Positions 51,863 to 62,150 of a DNA stretch of 64,000 nt are shown in pieces; positions within the stretch are counted from its first letter, which is position 1, and the number at the start of each line of letters is the position of its first letter. The notes below the pieces were generated by a model. The model had not been told where the DNA came from and ran no database searches. It worked only from the letters and a program-made list of their open reading frames with translations. Source of the stretch: Streptomyces rhizosphaerihabitans (GTDB taxonomy: Bacteria > Actinomycetota > Actinomycetes > Streptomycetales > Streptomycetaceae). The position numbers and the translations under genes were made by a program. Location: NCBI RefSeq assembly GCF_025399795.1, contig NZ_JAODTZ010000004.1:186001-250000 (forward strand), written 5' to 3'.

Positions 51863-52934
51863 CGGCCGTCACCTCCTCGCCGCGCGGGCTGGGACACCGC
51901 TCGGGCGTGCCCTGCTCGTCGCCGAGGAAGCCGACCAGGCGCTGCCGGGGGACGACCCCGACGAGGGTGTGGTTCTTGTCGACGACCGCGACCGGGTGGG
52001 AGAGGCGGGCGCTGATCGCGCAGAGGTCCACGAACGAGGTGTCCGGCCCGGCGGTCTCGCAGGAGCAGTCGGCCTCGTCGCCGCGCAGGTCCGTGTCCAT
52101 GACGGCGCCCGCGGTGAGCACGCGGGAGCGGTCGACGTCCTGGGTGAAGGAGGCGACGTAGTCGTCTGCGGGCCGCACGAGGATGTCCTCGGCGGTGCCG
52201 GTCTGGACGATGCGGCCGTCGCGCATGACGGCGATCCGGTCGCCGAGGCGCATCGCCTCGTTGAGGTCGTGCGTGATGAAGACGATGGTCTTCTTGAGCT
52301 TCTTCTGGAGCTCGATCAGCTGGTCCTGCATGTCCCGGCGGATCAGCGGGTCGAGCGCGCTGAACGACTCGTCCATGAGCAGCAGATCGGCGTCCGTGGC
52401 GAGCGCGCGGGCGAGTCCCACGCGCTGCTGCATTCCGCCGGACAGTTCGTCGGGCCAGGACTTCTCCCAGCCTGCGAGTCCGGCCAGTTCGAGGGCCGTG
52501 GCCGCCCGTTCCCTGCGCTCGGCGGCCGGTACGCCCTGGACCTCCAGGCCGTAGGCGGCGTTCTCCAGCACGCTGCGGTGCGGGAACAGCGCGAAGTGCT
52601 GGAAGACCATGCTGATCTTCCGGGAGCGGACCTCGCGCAGCTCGCGCGCGCTGAGCGCGGTGAGGTCCTGGCCGTCGAAGCGCACCTGCCCCGCGGTCGG
52701 CTCCAGCAGTCCGTTGAGCATGCGCAGCAGCGTGGACTTTCCGGATCCGGACAGGCCCATGACGACGAAGATCTGCCCCGGTTCCACCGTGAAGGACGCG
52801 TCGATCACGGCGGCGGTGGTGCCGTCGGCGCGCAGTTCCTCACGGTCGGCCCCCTGGCGGAGCCGCTCCACGGCCGCTTTCGATCGTCTTCCGAACACCT
52901 TGTACAGATGGTCGGCCTCAAGCCTGGATGACAC
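51855..52934 (-). CDS. proV: Glycine betaine/proline ABC transporter ATP-binding protein
   Basis: 359 aa from GTG 52934 (GAGAGG 5 nt upstream). Walker A G-L-S-G-S-G-K-S-T, signature L-S-G-G-M-Q-Q-R-V, Walker B L-L-L-M-D-E-S-F-S-A-L-D and the H-loop I-T-H-D-L. A C-terminal CBS-type domain (about 280-350) may sense ionic strength as in OpuAA. Upstream gap contains a CGTTCGAACG palindrome (52945-52954), a possible regulator site. Confidence 0.94.
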   Translation of the reverse strand: MSSRLEADHLYKVFGRRSKAAVERLRQGADREELRADGTTAAVIDASFTVEPGQIFVVMGLSGSGKSTLLRMLNGLLEPTAGQVRFDGQDLTALSARELREVRSRKISMVFQHFALFPHRSVLENAAYGLEVQGVPAAERRERAATALELAGLAGWEKSWPDELSGGMQQRVGLARALATDADLLLMDESFSALDPLIRRDMQDQLIELQKKLKKTIVFITHDLNEAMRLGDRIAVMRDGRIVQTGTAEDILVRPADDYVASFTQDVDRSRVLTAGAVMDTDLRGDEADCSCETAGPDTSFVDLCAISARLSHPVAVVDKNHTLVGVVPRQRLVGFLGDEQGTPERCPSPRGEEVTAGA

Positions 52935-53105
52935 GTGTGCCTCTCGTTCGAACGCGGGGAACGGGTTGAACGAACGCTTTCGACGTTCCCGACGGCTGAT
53001 GACGGTTGAATGCACAACCGGGTCCGTTCAGAGGCGGCGCCTGCCCCCGCTTACACGGAGCAAACACGGGAGTGGTCCAGGTCACTGTCAGTGGCGTACG
53101 GCATG

Positions 53106-54044
53106 ATGCGGAACGTGACGACGCAGACTCGACGACTCATGCTTCTCGACACCGCCTCGCTGTACTTCCGCGCCTACTTCGGTGTGCCGGAATCCGTGAA
53201 GGCCCCGGACGGCACCCCGGTGAACGCCGTGCGCGGGCTGCTGGAGTTCATCGACCGCCTGGTCAAGGACCACCGCCCGGACGACCTGGTGGCCTGCATG
53301 GACGCGGACTGGCGCCCGCAGTGGCGGGTCGATCTGATCCCGTCGTACAAGGCGCACCGGGTCGCGGTGGAGACCGAGGTCGGCCCGGATCAGGAAGAGG
53401 TGCCGGACACGCTCTCCCCGCAGGTGCCCGTCATCGAGGACGTCCTGGACGCGCTGGGCATCGCCCGCGTGGGGGTCGAGAGGTACGAGGCGGACGACGT
53501 GATCGGCACGTTCACCGGACGCGCCAAGGGCCCGGTCGACATCGTCACCGGAGACCGTGACCTGTATCAACTCGTCGACGACAAGCGGGAGGTGCGCGTG
53601 CTGTATCCCCTCAAGGGTGTCGGCACGCTCCAGCTCACCGACGAGGCCTGGCTGCGCGAGAAGTACGGCGTGGACGGTCCGGGGTACGCGGATCTGGCGC
53701 TGCTGCGCGGCGATCCGAGCGACGGGCTGCCCGGAGTGCCCGGCATCGGGGAGAAGACGGCCGCCAAACTGCTCGCCGAGTTCGGCGACCTGGCCGGGAT
53801 CATGGCCGCGGTCGACGACCCGAAGGCCAAGCTGACGCCCTCTCAGCGCAAGCGGCTCGACGAGTCGCGGCCGTACCTCGCCGTGGCGCCGACCGTCGTC
53901 AAGGTGGCCGGGGATGTGCCGCTGCCCGAGGTGGACACGGCGCTGCCGCACGCGCCGCGCCATCCCGCCGCGCTGGACGAACTGGCCGCGCGCTGGGGTC
54001 TGGGCGGCTCGTTGCACCGCCTGCTCACGACACTGCAGGCTTAG
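53106..54044 (+). CDS. Stand-alone 5'-3' exonuclease (Pol I N-domain type)
   Basis: 312 aa from ATG 53106 (ATG 53103 and GTG 53115 also possible). FEN-type nuclease: L-M-L-L-D-T-A-S-L-Y-F-R-A-Y-F, P-S-Y-K-A-H-R, Y-E-A-D-D-V-I-G-T, V-T-G-D-R-D-L-Y-Q-L-V, and the helix-3-turn-helix G-D-P-S-D-G-L-P-G-V-P-G-I-G-E-K-T-A-A-K-L-L. All metal-binding acidic positions are kept. No polymerase domain, so it is a separate flap/Okazaki-processing nuclease in addition to Pol I. Confidence 0.93.
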   Translation: MRNVTTQTRRLMLLDTASLYFRAYFGVPESVKAPDGTPVNAVRGLLEFIDRLVKDHRPDDLVACMDADWRPQWRVDLIPSYKAHRVAVETEVGPDQEEVPDTLSPQVPVIEDVLDALGIARVGVERYEADDVIGTFTGRAKGPVDIVTGDRDLYQLVDDKREVRVLYPLKGVGTLQLTDEAWLREKYGVDGPGYADLALLRGDPSDGLPGVPGIGEKTAAKLLAEFGDLAGIMAAVDDPKAKLTPSQRKRLDESRPYLAVAPTVVKVAGDVPLPEVDTALPHAPRHPAALDELAARWGLGGSLHRLLTTLQA

Positions 54045-54104
54045 CCGAACGCTTCTGACACGACTGATACCGCTTCATGCATAGGTGCTACAGAGGAAGG
54101 GATG

Positions 54105-54123
54105 CTAACTTAGGTAAGCCTAA
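54105..54123. promoter_or_regulatory. Iron box (DmdR/IdeR-type operator)
   Basis: CTAACTTAGGTAAGCCTAA matches the 19-bp actinobacterial iron-box layout (TTAGGTTAGGCTAACCTAA) at most positions, with the inner perfect repeat TTAGG-TAAG-CCTAA (54110-54123). It lies 23 bp before the siderophore-interacting protein start, predicting iron repression. Confidence 0.8.
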
Positions 54124-54145
54124 GCATGCGAATCAGGAGGCAGTC

Positions 54146-54982
54146 ATGGCAGAGCGCCCGGAACGCAAGCCCCGGAAGCCCCACTCCGCGAAGGTCGTGC
54201 GGACCGAGCGGCTGACCCCCCACATGCAACGGGTGGTACTGGGAGGCGACACCCTGGCGGACTTCGCCGCGGGCACCAGCACCGACCACTATGTGAAGCT
54301 GCTGTTCGGCCCCCCGGGCGTCTCCTATCCCGAGCCCTTCGACATGGAGCGCATCCGCGAGGAGCTCCCGCGCGAGCAGTGGCCGGTGACACGGACGTAC
54401 ACCGTGCGCTCCTGGGACCCCGAAGTGCGCGAGCTGACCCTGGACTTCGTGGTGCACGGCGACGAGGGGCTCGCCGGGCCGTGGGCCCTTCGGGTGCGGC
54501 CGGGCGAAGTCGTCCGGTTCATGGGTCCCGGAGGTGCCTACGCGCCCGATGTGAGCGCCGACTGGCACCTGCTCGCCGGAGACGAGAGCGCGCTGCCCGC
54601 GATCGCCGCCGCCCTGGAGTCGCTGCCCGACGCCGCCGTGGTCCGCGCCTTCGTCGAGGTCTCCGGACCCGAGGAGGAGCAGAAGATCGACTCCGACGCG
54701 GAGGTCGTCTGGCTGCACCGAGGTGACCGGCCCGTCGGCGCGGCCCTGGTGGAGGCCGTACAGGCCCTGGAGTTCCCGGAGGGCCGGGTGCACGCGTTCG
54801 TACACGGCGAGGCCGGCTTCGTGAAGGAACTGCGAGGGCTGCTGCGGGTCGAGCGCGGGATTTCGCGCGACGACCTGTCCATCTCCGGCTACTGGCGCCT
54901 CGGTCACAACGAGGACGGCTGGCAGGCGGCGAAGCGCGCGTGGAACGCCCAGGTGGAGGCGGAGCAGGAGGCGTCGGCCTGA
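54146..54982 (+). CDS. Siderophore-interacting protein (FAD ferric-siderophore reductase)
   Basis: 278 aa; ATG 54146 with AGGAGG 5 nt upstream. FAD-binding R-T-Y-T-V-R-S-W-D, then V-H-G-D-E-G-L-A-G-P-W-A, and the SIP C-terminal domain ending I-S-G-Y-W-R-L-G-H-N-E-D-G-W-Q-A-A-K-R. Reduces ferric-siderophores in the cytoplasm to release Fe2+, using NAD(P)H or ferredoxin. Iron box directly upstream. Confidence 0.94.
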   Translation: MAERPERKPRKPHSAKVVRTERLTPHMQRVVLGGDTLADFAAGTSTDHYVKLLFGPPGVSYPEPFDMERIREELPREQWPVTRTYTVRSWDPEVRELTLDFVVHGDEGLAGPWALRVRPGEVVRFMGPGGAYAPDVSADWHLLAGDESALPAIAAALESLPDAAVVRAFVEVSGPEEEQKIDSDAEVVWLHRGDRPVGAALVEAVQALEFPEGRVHAFVHGEAGFVKELRGLLRVERGISRDDLSISGYWRLGHNEDGWQAAKRAWNAQVEAEQEASA

Positions 54983-55007
54983 CGCCGGCTCACCACCCCG
55001 TACGTCA

Positions 55008-55045
55008 TCAGGAGGCGGACCCGCGTGGCGCGGGCCGCCTCCTGA
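55008..55045. terminator. Bidirectional terminator between SIP and DrrB genes
   Basis: TCAGGAGGCGG-A-CCCGCG / CGCGGG-CCGCCTCCTGA, a 17-bp stem with one bulged A and a 3-nt loop, 26 bp after the SIP stop, serving also the convergent ABC permease gene. Confidence 0.85.
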
Positions 55046-55186
55046 CGTACGTACGGACAGCCGTGCGTACGGGTGGCCGCCGTGGGCCGGGGCTGCCACC
55101 GACCGCGGCCGAGGCGGCGCCGACGCGGGCCGGAGCCGGCGTCACCCCACCGCCCCCGGGCGGGACCGGCTGCCCGTTCCTGGGGG

Positions 55187-55959
55187 CTACACCGACCGCT
55201 GGTACGACCGGAACGTGCGGATCGACAGCCAGACCGCTGCCACCGCGAGCGCGAGCAGGCCGCCCGTCCGGCTGAGCACGTCACCCCAGTCGGGGTGCTC
55301 GGACATCGCCGAACGGCCCGCGACCATCGCCCAGTCGAGCGGGTTGAAGTCGGCGGTGTGCCGGATCCAGCCGGGCATCTGCGAGGGAGCCATGAAGGCA
55401 CTGGAGAGGAACGTCAGCGGCAGCAGCAGGAAGGTGTTGATGCCGATGATCGACTCCCGCTCCTGCACCAGCATGCCCAGCGCGTTGGACAGCGCTCCGA
55501 ACACCGTGCCGAGCAGGACCGAGGCGAGGACCAGGATCGCCACACCGCCGATGCCGCCGGGGTAGTCGGCGCCTCCGGCGAGTCCGAGGAGCACGATGAT
55601 CACCGACTGCAGGGCGGTGATCAGGCCGTTGTTGACGACGTTGCCGTTCATCAGCGCGGCCCGGCTGACCGGGGTGGTGAGGAAGCGGTTGAGCGTGCCT
55701 CGCTGGATCTCCTCCAACGTGCCCATTCCGGCCCACATGTTGGAGCTGAGGGCGCTCATCACGACCACGCCCGGCACCAGGTAGTCGAGGTACGAGGTGG
55801 TGCCGAAGCCGCCGAGCCCGACGACCTTCCTGAAGAGGCTGCCGAACAGGAAGAGCCAGATCACCGGCTGGATCAGGGTGATGATCGCGTACGCGGGCTG
55901 GCGGGCGAACACCATCAGCTGTCGCTGCGTCATGTACCAGGTCTGCGAAACGGCCGTGC

Positions 55960-55963
<4 letters not shown>
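55187..55963 (-). CDS. ABC-2 type transporter permease (DrrB-like)
   Basis: 258 aa with six hydrophobic segments. Opening M-T-Q-R-Q-L-M-V-F-A-R-Q-P, then P-V-I-W-L-F-L-F-G-S-L-F and the ABC-2 motif segment N-P-L-D-W-A-M. Overlaps the ATPase gene by 4 bp. The pair exports a drug, lipid or similar hydrophobic compound; substrate unknown. Confidence 0.92.
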
Positions 55964-56976
<1,013 letters not shown>

Positions 56977-57016
56977 GACGGCTGCTCTCCCAAGTGAGCG
57001 GATGCTCGGCGTGAAG

Positions 57017-57049
57017 CCGAGTGGTCTCGGATTCCCGAGTGATCTCGGG
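57017..57049. promoter_or_regulatory. Two tandem inverted repeats ahead of the DrrA-like gene
   Basis: CCGAG-TGGT-CTCGG (57017-57030) and CCCGAG-TGAT-CTCGGG (57034-57049) are nearly identical palindromic units spaced 17 to 18 bp, 41 to 73 bp before the ATPase start. Likely operator pair in the drrAB promoter region, or less likely a terminator of the padR transcript. The rest of 57050-57203 shows nothing clear. Confidence 0.6.
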
Positions 57050-57203
57050 TGACTGCCGAGCTGATCCGTGTGAAGAGCGCCGGGCTATCCTGGGTGTGCC
57101 GCACCTCGATCGCCTGGAACTGCCGCACGGCGGATTCAGTTCGGGGTTCGAGACCCTGGCGGGACTGGTGCAACAGTCCTGCCGGGGTCTGTTCTTCTTC
57201 GGG

Positions 57204-57845
57204 TCACTGCTCGAAGTGGCGTTCCTCCACGTCCTGGAACTCGGGCGGGATCTCCCCCGTCTCGTGGAAGGTCCGCCACGCCTCGACGCCGGGCAGCGTG
57301 CCCTCCCTGAGCTCCCTGAGGAAGCCCCGGACCCACTTCGCCTGCGCCTCGATCATGTGCAGCTGGTACTCGCTCTCCACGAGGAAGAGCCGGGGCAGCG
57401 TCTCGTACAGCTTCGCCAGGCCGCCGCGGGTGCTCGCGGCCTGCACCTCGAGGGAGTTGAGCCGCTCCGCGAGCAGCCGTACGACCTCGTCGGGAGGCAG
57501 TGCCCCCATGAGCGAGAGCGCGGTCTCGAAGATCGGGTACTCGCGCGCCGGGACGGCCATCAGATCGGAGAGCCATTCGGTCATCTCCTCGCGCCCGGCC
57601 TCGGTGATGCCGTAGACCGTGCGCTCCGGACGGTTGCCCTGCCGCTCCACGTCGGTGACCTCGACGAAGCCGTGCTTCTCCAGGTTCTGCACGACCGTGT
57701 ACAGGGACCCGTAGTTGATCTTCGTGCTGCTGTCCTTGCCCTGACGGCGCAACGTCTGGGCGATCTCGTACGGATGCATCGGCTTCTGCCAGAGCGTCGT
57801 CATGACGGCGAGCGCCAGCGGATTGCTCAGCTTGCGTCGCTTCAT
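57204..57845 (-). CDS. PadR family transcriptional regulator
   Basis: 213 aa from ATG 57845 (M-K-R-R-K-L-S-N-P-L-A-L-A-V-M). PadR winged HTH: LWQKPMHPYEIAQTLR, then K-I-N-Y-G-S-L-Y-T-V-V-Q-N-L-E-K-H-G-F-V; C-terminal Vir-type dimerisation helices with Q-L-H-M-I-E-A-Q. Located upstream of the DrrAB exporter on the same strand; such regulators commonly repress drug exporters and are released by the drug. Confidence 0.93.
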   Translation of the reverse strand: MKRRKLSNPLALAVMTTLWQKPMHPYEIAQTLRRQGKDSSTKINYGSLYTVVQNLEKHGFVEVTDVERQGNRPERTVYGITEAGREEMTEWLSDLMAVPAREYPIFETALSLMGALPPDEVVRLLAERLNSLEVQAASTRGGLAKLYETLPRLFLVESEYQLHMIEAQAKWVRGFLRELREGTLPGVEAWRTFHETGEIPPEFQDVEERHFEQ

Positions 57846-57887
57846 CGCCACCACACCTCTCGACTCGTCTCCGAATATCCGTAGCCG

Positions 57888-57936
57888 AACATATCGCGTC
57901 TCAAGAAGGCTCGTCAATACACGCGATGTATCGCGT
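57888..57936 (-). promoter_or_regulatory. padR promoter and operator
   Basis: On the minus strand TTGACG (57912-57917) and TATGTT (57888-57893) form a promoter with an 18-bp spacer. ACGCGAT-GT-ATCGCGT (57921-57936), a perfect 7-bp-arm inverted repeat, abuts the -35, and a matching half-site TATCGCGT overlaps the -10. Autoregulation by PadR is inferred. Confidence 0.7.
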
Positions 57937-58074
57937 TGAAACGGGGACGGCAGACACGTGAGGACTTAGGCCCGTCGCTGACACGGCCGCGTCACGCGGG
58001 TGAAACAGGGTCTCCCTAATTTCTGTCACCCGACAGGAATTCCTCTCCCTTCCGCGCCGAAGGCAGGTGCCGCC

Positions 58075-59628
58075 GTGACCACCACCGCCCCCTCCGACGT
58101 ACGCCCCGATCCGCCCGAGTCCCCCGACGACCGCTCGCTGACCGAGTTCGGCTACCGCCAGGAGCTGCACCGCAGCCTCGGCCGGTACGCCTCGTTCGCC
58201 ACCGGGTTCTCCTTCATCTCCGTCCTCACGACGGTCTTCCAGTTCTTCGCCTTCGGGTACGCCTTCGGCGGCCCGGTCTTCTTCTGGACCTGGCCGGCCG
58301 TGCTGATCGGCCAGCTGGCGGTCGCCGCGTGCTTCGCGGAACTGGCCGCGCGCTACCCGATCTCCGGCGCGATCTACCAGTGGTCCTCGCGCCTGTCGAA
58401 CCGCTCCTTCGGCTGGTTCGCCGGCTGGATCATGGTGATCGGACAGATCGTCGTGGTCGCCGCGGCGGCACTCGCCCTGCAGATGGTGCTGCCCGCGATC
58501 TGGTCCGGCTTCCAGCTGGTCGGCAGCGATCCGGCCCCCACCAGCCCCGACGGCGCCGCCAACGCGGCCGTCCTCGGCGTCGTCCTGCTCGTCCTGACCA
58601 CGGTGGTGAACCTTCTCGACAACCGCGTGATGTCCGCCGTCAACCGGATCGGCGTCACCGCCGAGATCATCGGCGCCGTCCTGATCATCGTGCTGCTGCT
58701 CACCCACTCCGAACGCTCCCCCGGCATCACCTTCCACACCGGCACAGGCACCGGCACGGGCCTGTTCGGGGCGCTCATGGTGGGCTCGTTCATGGCCGCG
58801 TACGTGATGATCGGCTTCGACAGCGCCGGCGAGATGAGCGAGGAGACCCATCACCCGCGGCGCACCGCGCCCCGTACGATCCTCACCGCGCTCGGCGCGG
58901 CGGGTCTGCTCGGCGGACTGATCGTGCTCGGCGGACTGCTCGCCGCCCCGAGCCTCACCGACGGCCGCCTCGGCGTCGACGGCCTGAGCTACGTCCTGAC
59001 CAGCAGCCTCGGCGACGGGGTCGGCCGTGCGCTGCTCGCCGACGTGGTGGTGGCCATCGCGGTGGCGACCCTGGCGATCCAGACCGCCGCCTGCCGCATG
59101 CTCTTCTCGATGGCCCGCGACAACCAGCTCCCCTTCTCCGGCCGTCTCGCGAAGGTCGACCCGCGCACCGGCATGCCGAGCGCCCCCGCCCTGGTCGTCG
59201 GCGTCCTCGCGGCCGCCCTGCTGCTCCTGAACTTCGCCTCGCCGGACGCGTTCCTGGCGATCGGCACCACCTGCATCGTGATGCTGTACCTCGCGTACGC
59301 GATGGTCACCGGGCCGCTGCTGGTACGCCGGCTGCGCGGGCGGTTCACCGCGGACGGCACCGACGAGACGGGCGCCCCGCTCTTCTCCCTCGGCCGCTGG
59401 GGCATCCCCGTCAACGCGCTCGCCCTCGTCTACGGCCTCTTCATGACGGTCAACCTGGCGTGGCCGCGCGCCGCGGTGTACGACCCGGCGGGCGGGCACT
59501 GGTACTTCCGCTGGTTCACCCTGCTGTTCCTCGGTGTGACGCTGGTCGCGGGCGCCGGGTACCGGGCCTTCAAGGCACGGGCGACGGAGGCGGAGGCTCC
59601 CGAGGTGGTCCCGGCCTCGTACGCTTGA
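58075..59628 (+). CDS. Amino acid permease (APC superfamily)
   Basis: 517 aa from GTG 58075; a frame open to 58000 is not needed. About 12 hydrophobic helices; helix 1 region F-A-T-G-F-S-F-I-S-V-L-T and helix 6 A-Y-V-M-I-G-F-D-S-A-G-E-M-S-E-E-T, the bacterial GABA/amino acid transporter pattern, are both present. Substrate not assignable. Divergent from padR; 4-bp gap to the pseudouridine synthase gene makes an operon likely. Confidence 0.92.
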   Translation: MTTTAPSDVRPDPPESPDDRSLTEFGYRQELHRSLGRYASFATGFSFISVLTTVFQFFAFGYAFGGPVFFWTWPAVLIGQLAVAACFAELAARYPISGAIYQWSSRLSNRSFGWFAGWIMVIGQIVVVAAAALALQMVLPAIWSGFQLVGSDPAPTSPDGAANAAVLGVVLLVLTTVVNLLDNRVMSAVNRIGVTAEIIGAVLIIVLLLTHSERSPGITFHTGTGTGTGLFGALMVGSFMAAYVMIGFDSAGEMSEETHHPRRTAPRTILTALGAAGLLGGLIVLGGLLAAPSLTDGRLGVDGLSYVLTSSLGDGVGRALLADVVVAIAVATLAIQTAACRMLFSMARDNQLPFSGRLAKVDPRTGMPSAPALVVGVLAAALLLLNFASPDAFLAIGTTCIVMLYLAYAMVTGPLLVRRLRGRFTADGTDETGAPLFSLGRWGIPVNALALVYGLFMTVNLAWPRAAVYDPAGGHWYFRWFTLLFLGVTLVAGAGYRAFKARATEAEAPEVVPASYA

Positions 59629-59632
59629 CCGG

Positions 59633-60592
59633 GTGAGACGCAAGCCCCGGATCCCGCCGTCCCCCCTCCCGCAGCGCCACGGGGTCGACCCCGTGCGGAT
59701 CAGACTGCCGCGGGAGGGGAGCCGGCCCACCGTGCGGGAGTATCTGGTGGAACGGCTCGCGGCGGGCGACGGGGTCATCGACTCGATGATCGACGAGGGG
59801 CTGATCGTCGGCGAGGACGGACGGCCACTGACCGCCGAAGCGGCCTACGCGCCGGGGATGTTCGTGTGGTTCCACCGGGAGCTGCCCGACGAGGAGCCGG
59901 TGCCGTTCCCGCTCGACGTGGTGTACCGGGACGAGCACATCGTCGTCGCGGACAAGCCGCACTTCCTCGCCACCACACCCCGCGGCAGCCATGTCGCCGA
60001 GACGGCCCTCGCCCGGCTGCGCCGGGAGCTCGGCCTGCCTGAGCTGGGCGCCGCACACCGCCTCGACCGGCTGACCGCCGGGCTCGTGCTGTTCACCGTA
60101 CGGCCGGAGGAACGCGGCGCGTACCAGTCGCTGTTCCGCGACCGGCTGATCGGCAAGGAGTACGAGGCCGTGGCGCCGTACGACTCCGCTCTCGGTCTGC
60201 CGCGCACGGTCACCAGCCGCATCCTCAAGGAGCGCGGGGTGATGGCCGCGCGGGAGGTGGCGGGCGAGCCGAACGCGGTCACCGGGATCGACCTGGTGGA
60301 ACGCCGGGACGCGCTGGGGCGCTACCGGCTGACTCCCCGTACCGGCCAGACCCATCAACTCCGGGTGCACATGAGCGCGTTGGGCCTGCCCATTCTCGGC
60401 GATCCGCTGTACCCGACGGTGACCGGTCCGGTGCCGGCCGACGACTTCCGGCGTCCGCTGCAACTGCTGGCGCGGACACTGGAGTTCACCGATCCGGTCA
60501 CCGGACGGGCCCATCGGTTCGTCAGCGAACGGGTACTGGAGGCGTGGGCCTCGTACGACGTCTGGTCGGCCGGAGCGGCCGGGGATCAGTAG
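59633..60592 (+). CDS. RluA-family RNA pseudouridine synthase
   Basis: 319 aa, GTG start. Catalytic Asp in A-H-R-L-D-R-L-T-A-G-L, with R-P-E-E-R-G-A-Y-Q (motif III region) and G-R-Y-R-L-T-P-R-T-G-Q-T-H-Q-L-R-V-H-M (motif III). N-terminal S4-like part is shortened. Isomerises uridine in rRNA or tRNA. Ends overlapping the convergent P450 gene by 7 bp. Confidence 0.94.
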   Translation: MRRKPRIPPSPLPQRHGVDPVRIRLPREGSRPTVREYLVERLAAGDGVIDSMIDEGLIVGEDGRPLTAEAAYAPGMFVWFHRELPDEEPVPFPLDVVYRDEHIVVADKPHFLATTPRGSHVAETALARLRRELGLPELGAAHRLDRLTAGLVLFTVRPEERGAYQSLFRDRLIGKEYEAVAPYDSALGLPRTVTSRILKERGVMAAREVAGEPNAVTGIDLVERRDALGRYRLTPRTGQTHQLRVHMSALGLPILGDPLYPTVTGPVPADDFRRPLQLLARTLEFTDPVTGRAHRFVSERVLEAWASYDVWSAGAAGDQ

Positions 60593-62097
60593 CCGCGCCA
60601 CCAGCGCAGGAAGCGCTGCCAGGCGCTCGGCCCGCGGGCGGGCCGAGGAGCGGCCGGGACGGGTTCGGGGACCACCGGCTGCGGTGCGGCGGGCGCGGCC
60701 GGTGCTGCGGTGCCGGTCATGACCTGCCAATGGGACCGCTGGGCGGGCAGCGCGCGGACAGCGGGCCGCTGCATGACGTCCTGTGTCGGCTTGGGCTCGA
60801 ATCGCACGGGCAGATCGACGAGGTGGCGCGACGACATGGAGCCCCGCCAGCGCAGGTCGTTCTCGTCGCAGTCGAGTTCTACGTCCGGCAGCCGCAACAG
60901 CAGGGCGTCGACGCCGACATCGGCGATGGCGCGGCCGATGTCCTGGCCCGGGCACTCGTGGGGACCGCCGCCGAAGGCGAGGTGGGAGCGGTTGCCCTGC
61001 ATGCTGGCGGCCAGATCGGGCCTGATCCGGGGATCGACGTTGCCCGGCGCGATCCCGAACAGCAGTCCGTCGCCCTTGCGGATGCGCTGGCCGCCGAGCT
61101 CCGTCTCCTGCTTGGCGAAGTAGCCGAGGACGGCGCTGAACGGCGGCTCGTTCCACAGGGACTGCTCGACCGCCTCGGGAACGGTCATCTGCCCGCCGTT
61201 CAACTGGGCTCGGAAACGCGGGTCGGTGAGCACCATGCGCAGCACATTGGCGATGAGGTTGGCGGTGGCCTCGTACGCGGCGAGCAGGACGAGCCGCAGA
61301 TGCTGGGCGACCTCGTCGTCGGTGAGCCGGGCCGGGTGGTTGATGAGGTGGCTGGTGAAGTCCTCCTCGGGCTCGGCACGGCGCCGCAGGGTGTGCTGCG
61401 TCAGCACGCTCATGACGTACTCGTTGCTGGCGATCGCGGTGTCGGTGCCCTTGAGCAGGTCACGGGTGGCCTGCACCATGCGGTCGTTGTAGTCCTCGGG
61501 CATGCCGATGATCTCGCAGAGCACGGACATCGGCAGATGCTCGGCGAACTGTCCGACCAGATCGGCCTCGCCGAGCTCGCAGAACACGTTGACCAGGCGC
61601 TGCGTCGCACGGTTGATGTAGCGCCGCAGACTGCGGAAGTCGATGGTGGACATGGCGCCGGTGACGGCTCCACGCAGCCGCAGGTGCTCGTCGCCCTCGG
61701 CGTGGGAGCAGATGGGCTGCCAGGCGATGTGCGGGGCGAGCGGATGGTCGGCGCCCGCCGTGCCGTCCTTGACGGCGGTCCACAGCCGGCTGTCGCGCGC
61801 GTAGTGCGAGGGCGTGCTGACCATGTGCAGGTTCTCGGCATGGCCGAGGACCACCCAGATCGGCACGTCGTTGTGCAGTAACACGGGTGCGACGCCTCCG
61901 TGTTCGGCACGGAGCTTCTCGTACAGCGCTCCCAGGTCCTCCGCCTCGGGCCCGTACAGGCGGCGCAGACCGCCGGGGCCGACGCCGGGGCCGATTCCAT
62001 GGGCGGGGCAGCCTGGAGGCGGGCCACCGAACGCGGGTTCATCCGTACCGGTCGGAAAATGGGATTCGGTCGTCACAATGATCGCTCCGAAGCTCAA
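60586..62097 (-). CDS. Conservon cytochrome P450, CYP157-like (RarE-type)
   Basis: 503 aa. Heme ligand motif F-G-G-G-P-H-E-C-P-G (Cys382). The K-helix, where all other P450s have E-x-x-R, reads E-Q-S-L-W (311-315), which is the known hallmark of CYP157. The I-helix segment A-A-Y-E-A-T-A-N replaces the usual A-G-x-D/E-T. It is the last gene of a conservon and matches rarE of S. coelicolor cvn9. Redox partner and substrate are unknown; a role in the conservon complex rather than catabolism is likely. Confidence 0.93.
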   Translation of the reverse strand: MSFGAIIVTTESHFPTGTDEPAFGGPPPGCPAHGIGPGVGPGGLRRLYGPEAEDLGALYEKLRAEHGGVAPVLLHNDVPIWVVLGHAENLHMVSTPSHYARDSRLWTAVKDGTAGADHPLAPHIAWQPICSHAEGDEHLRLRGAVTGAMSTIDFRSLRRYINRATQRLVNVFCELGEADLVGQFAEHLPMSVLCEIIGMPEDYNDRMVQATRDLLKGTDTAIASNEYVMSVLTQHTLRRRAEPEEDFTSHLINHPARLTDDEVAQHLRLVLLAAYEATANLIANVLRMVLTDPRFRAQLNGGQMTVPEAVEQSLWNEPPFSAVLGYFAKQETELGGQRIRKGDGLLFGIAPGNVDPRIRPDLAASMQGNRSHLAFGGGPHECPGQDIGRAIADVGVDALLLRLPDVELDCDENDLRWRGSMSSRHLVDLPVRFEPKPTQDVMQRPAVRALPAQRSHWQVMTGTAAPAAPAAPQPVVPEPVPAAPRPARGPSAWQRFLRWWRGY

Positions 62098-62150
62098 ATA
62101 CGTTCTATGGATGGGGAGTTGGCGAACGGATGCCGTTCACGGTACGGCGT

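Noticed and set aside
57130..57185. T-arm-like GGGGTTCGAGACCCT resembling part of a tRNA
   Set aside because: No acceptor, D or anticodon arm could be folded around it; lies beside the PadR gene end.
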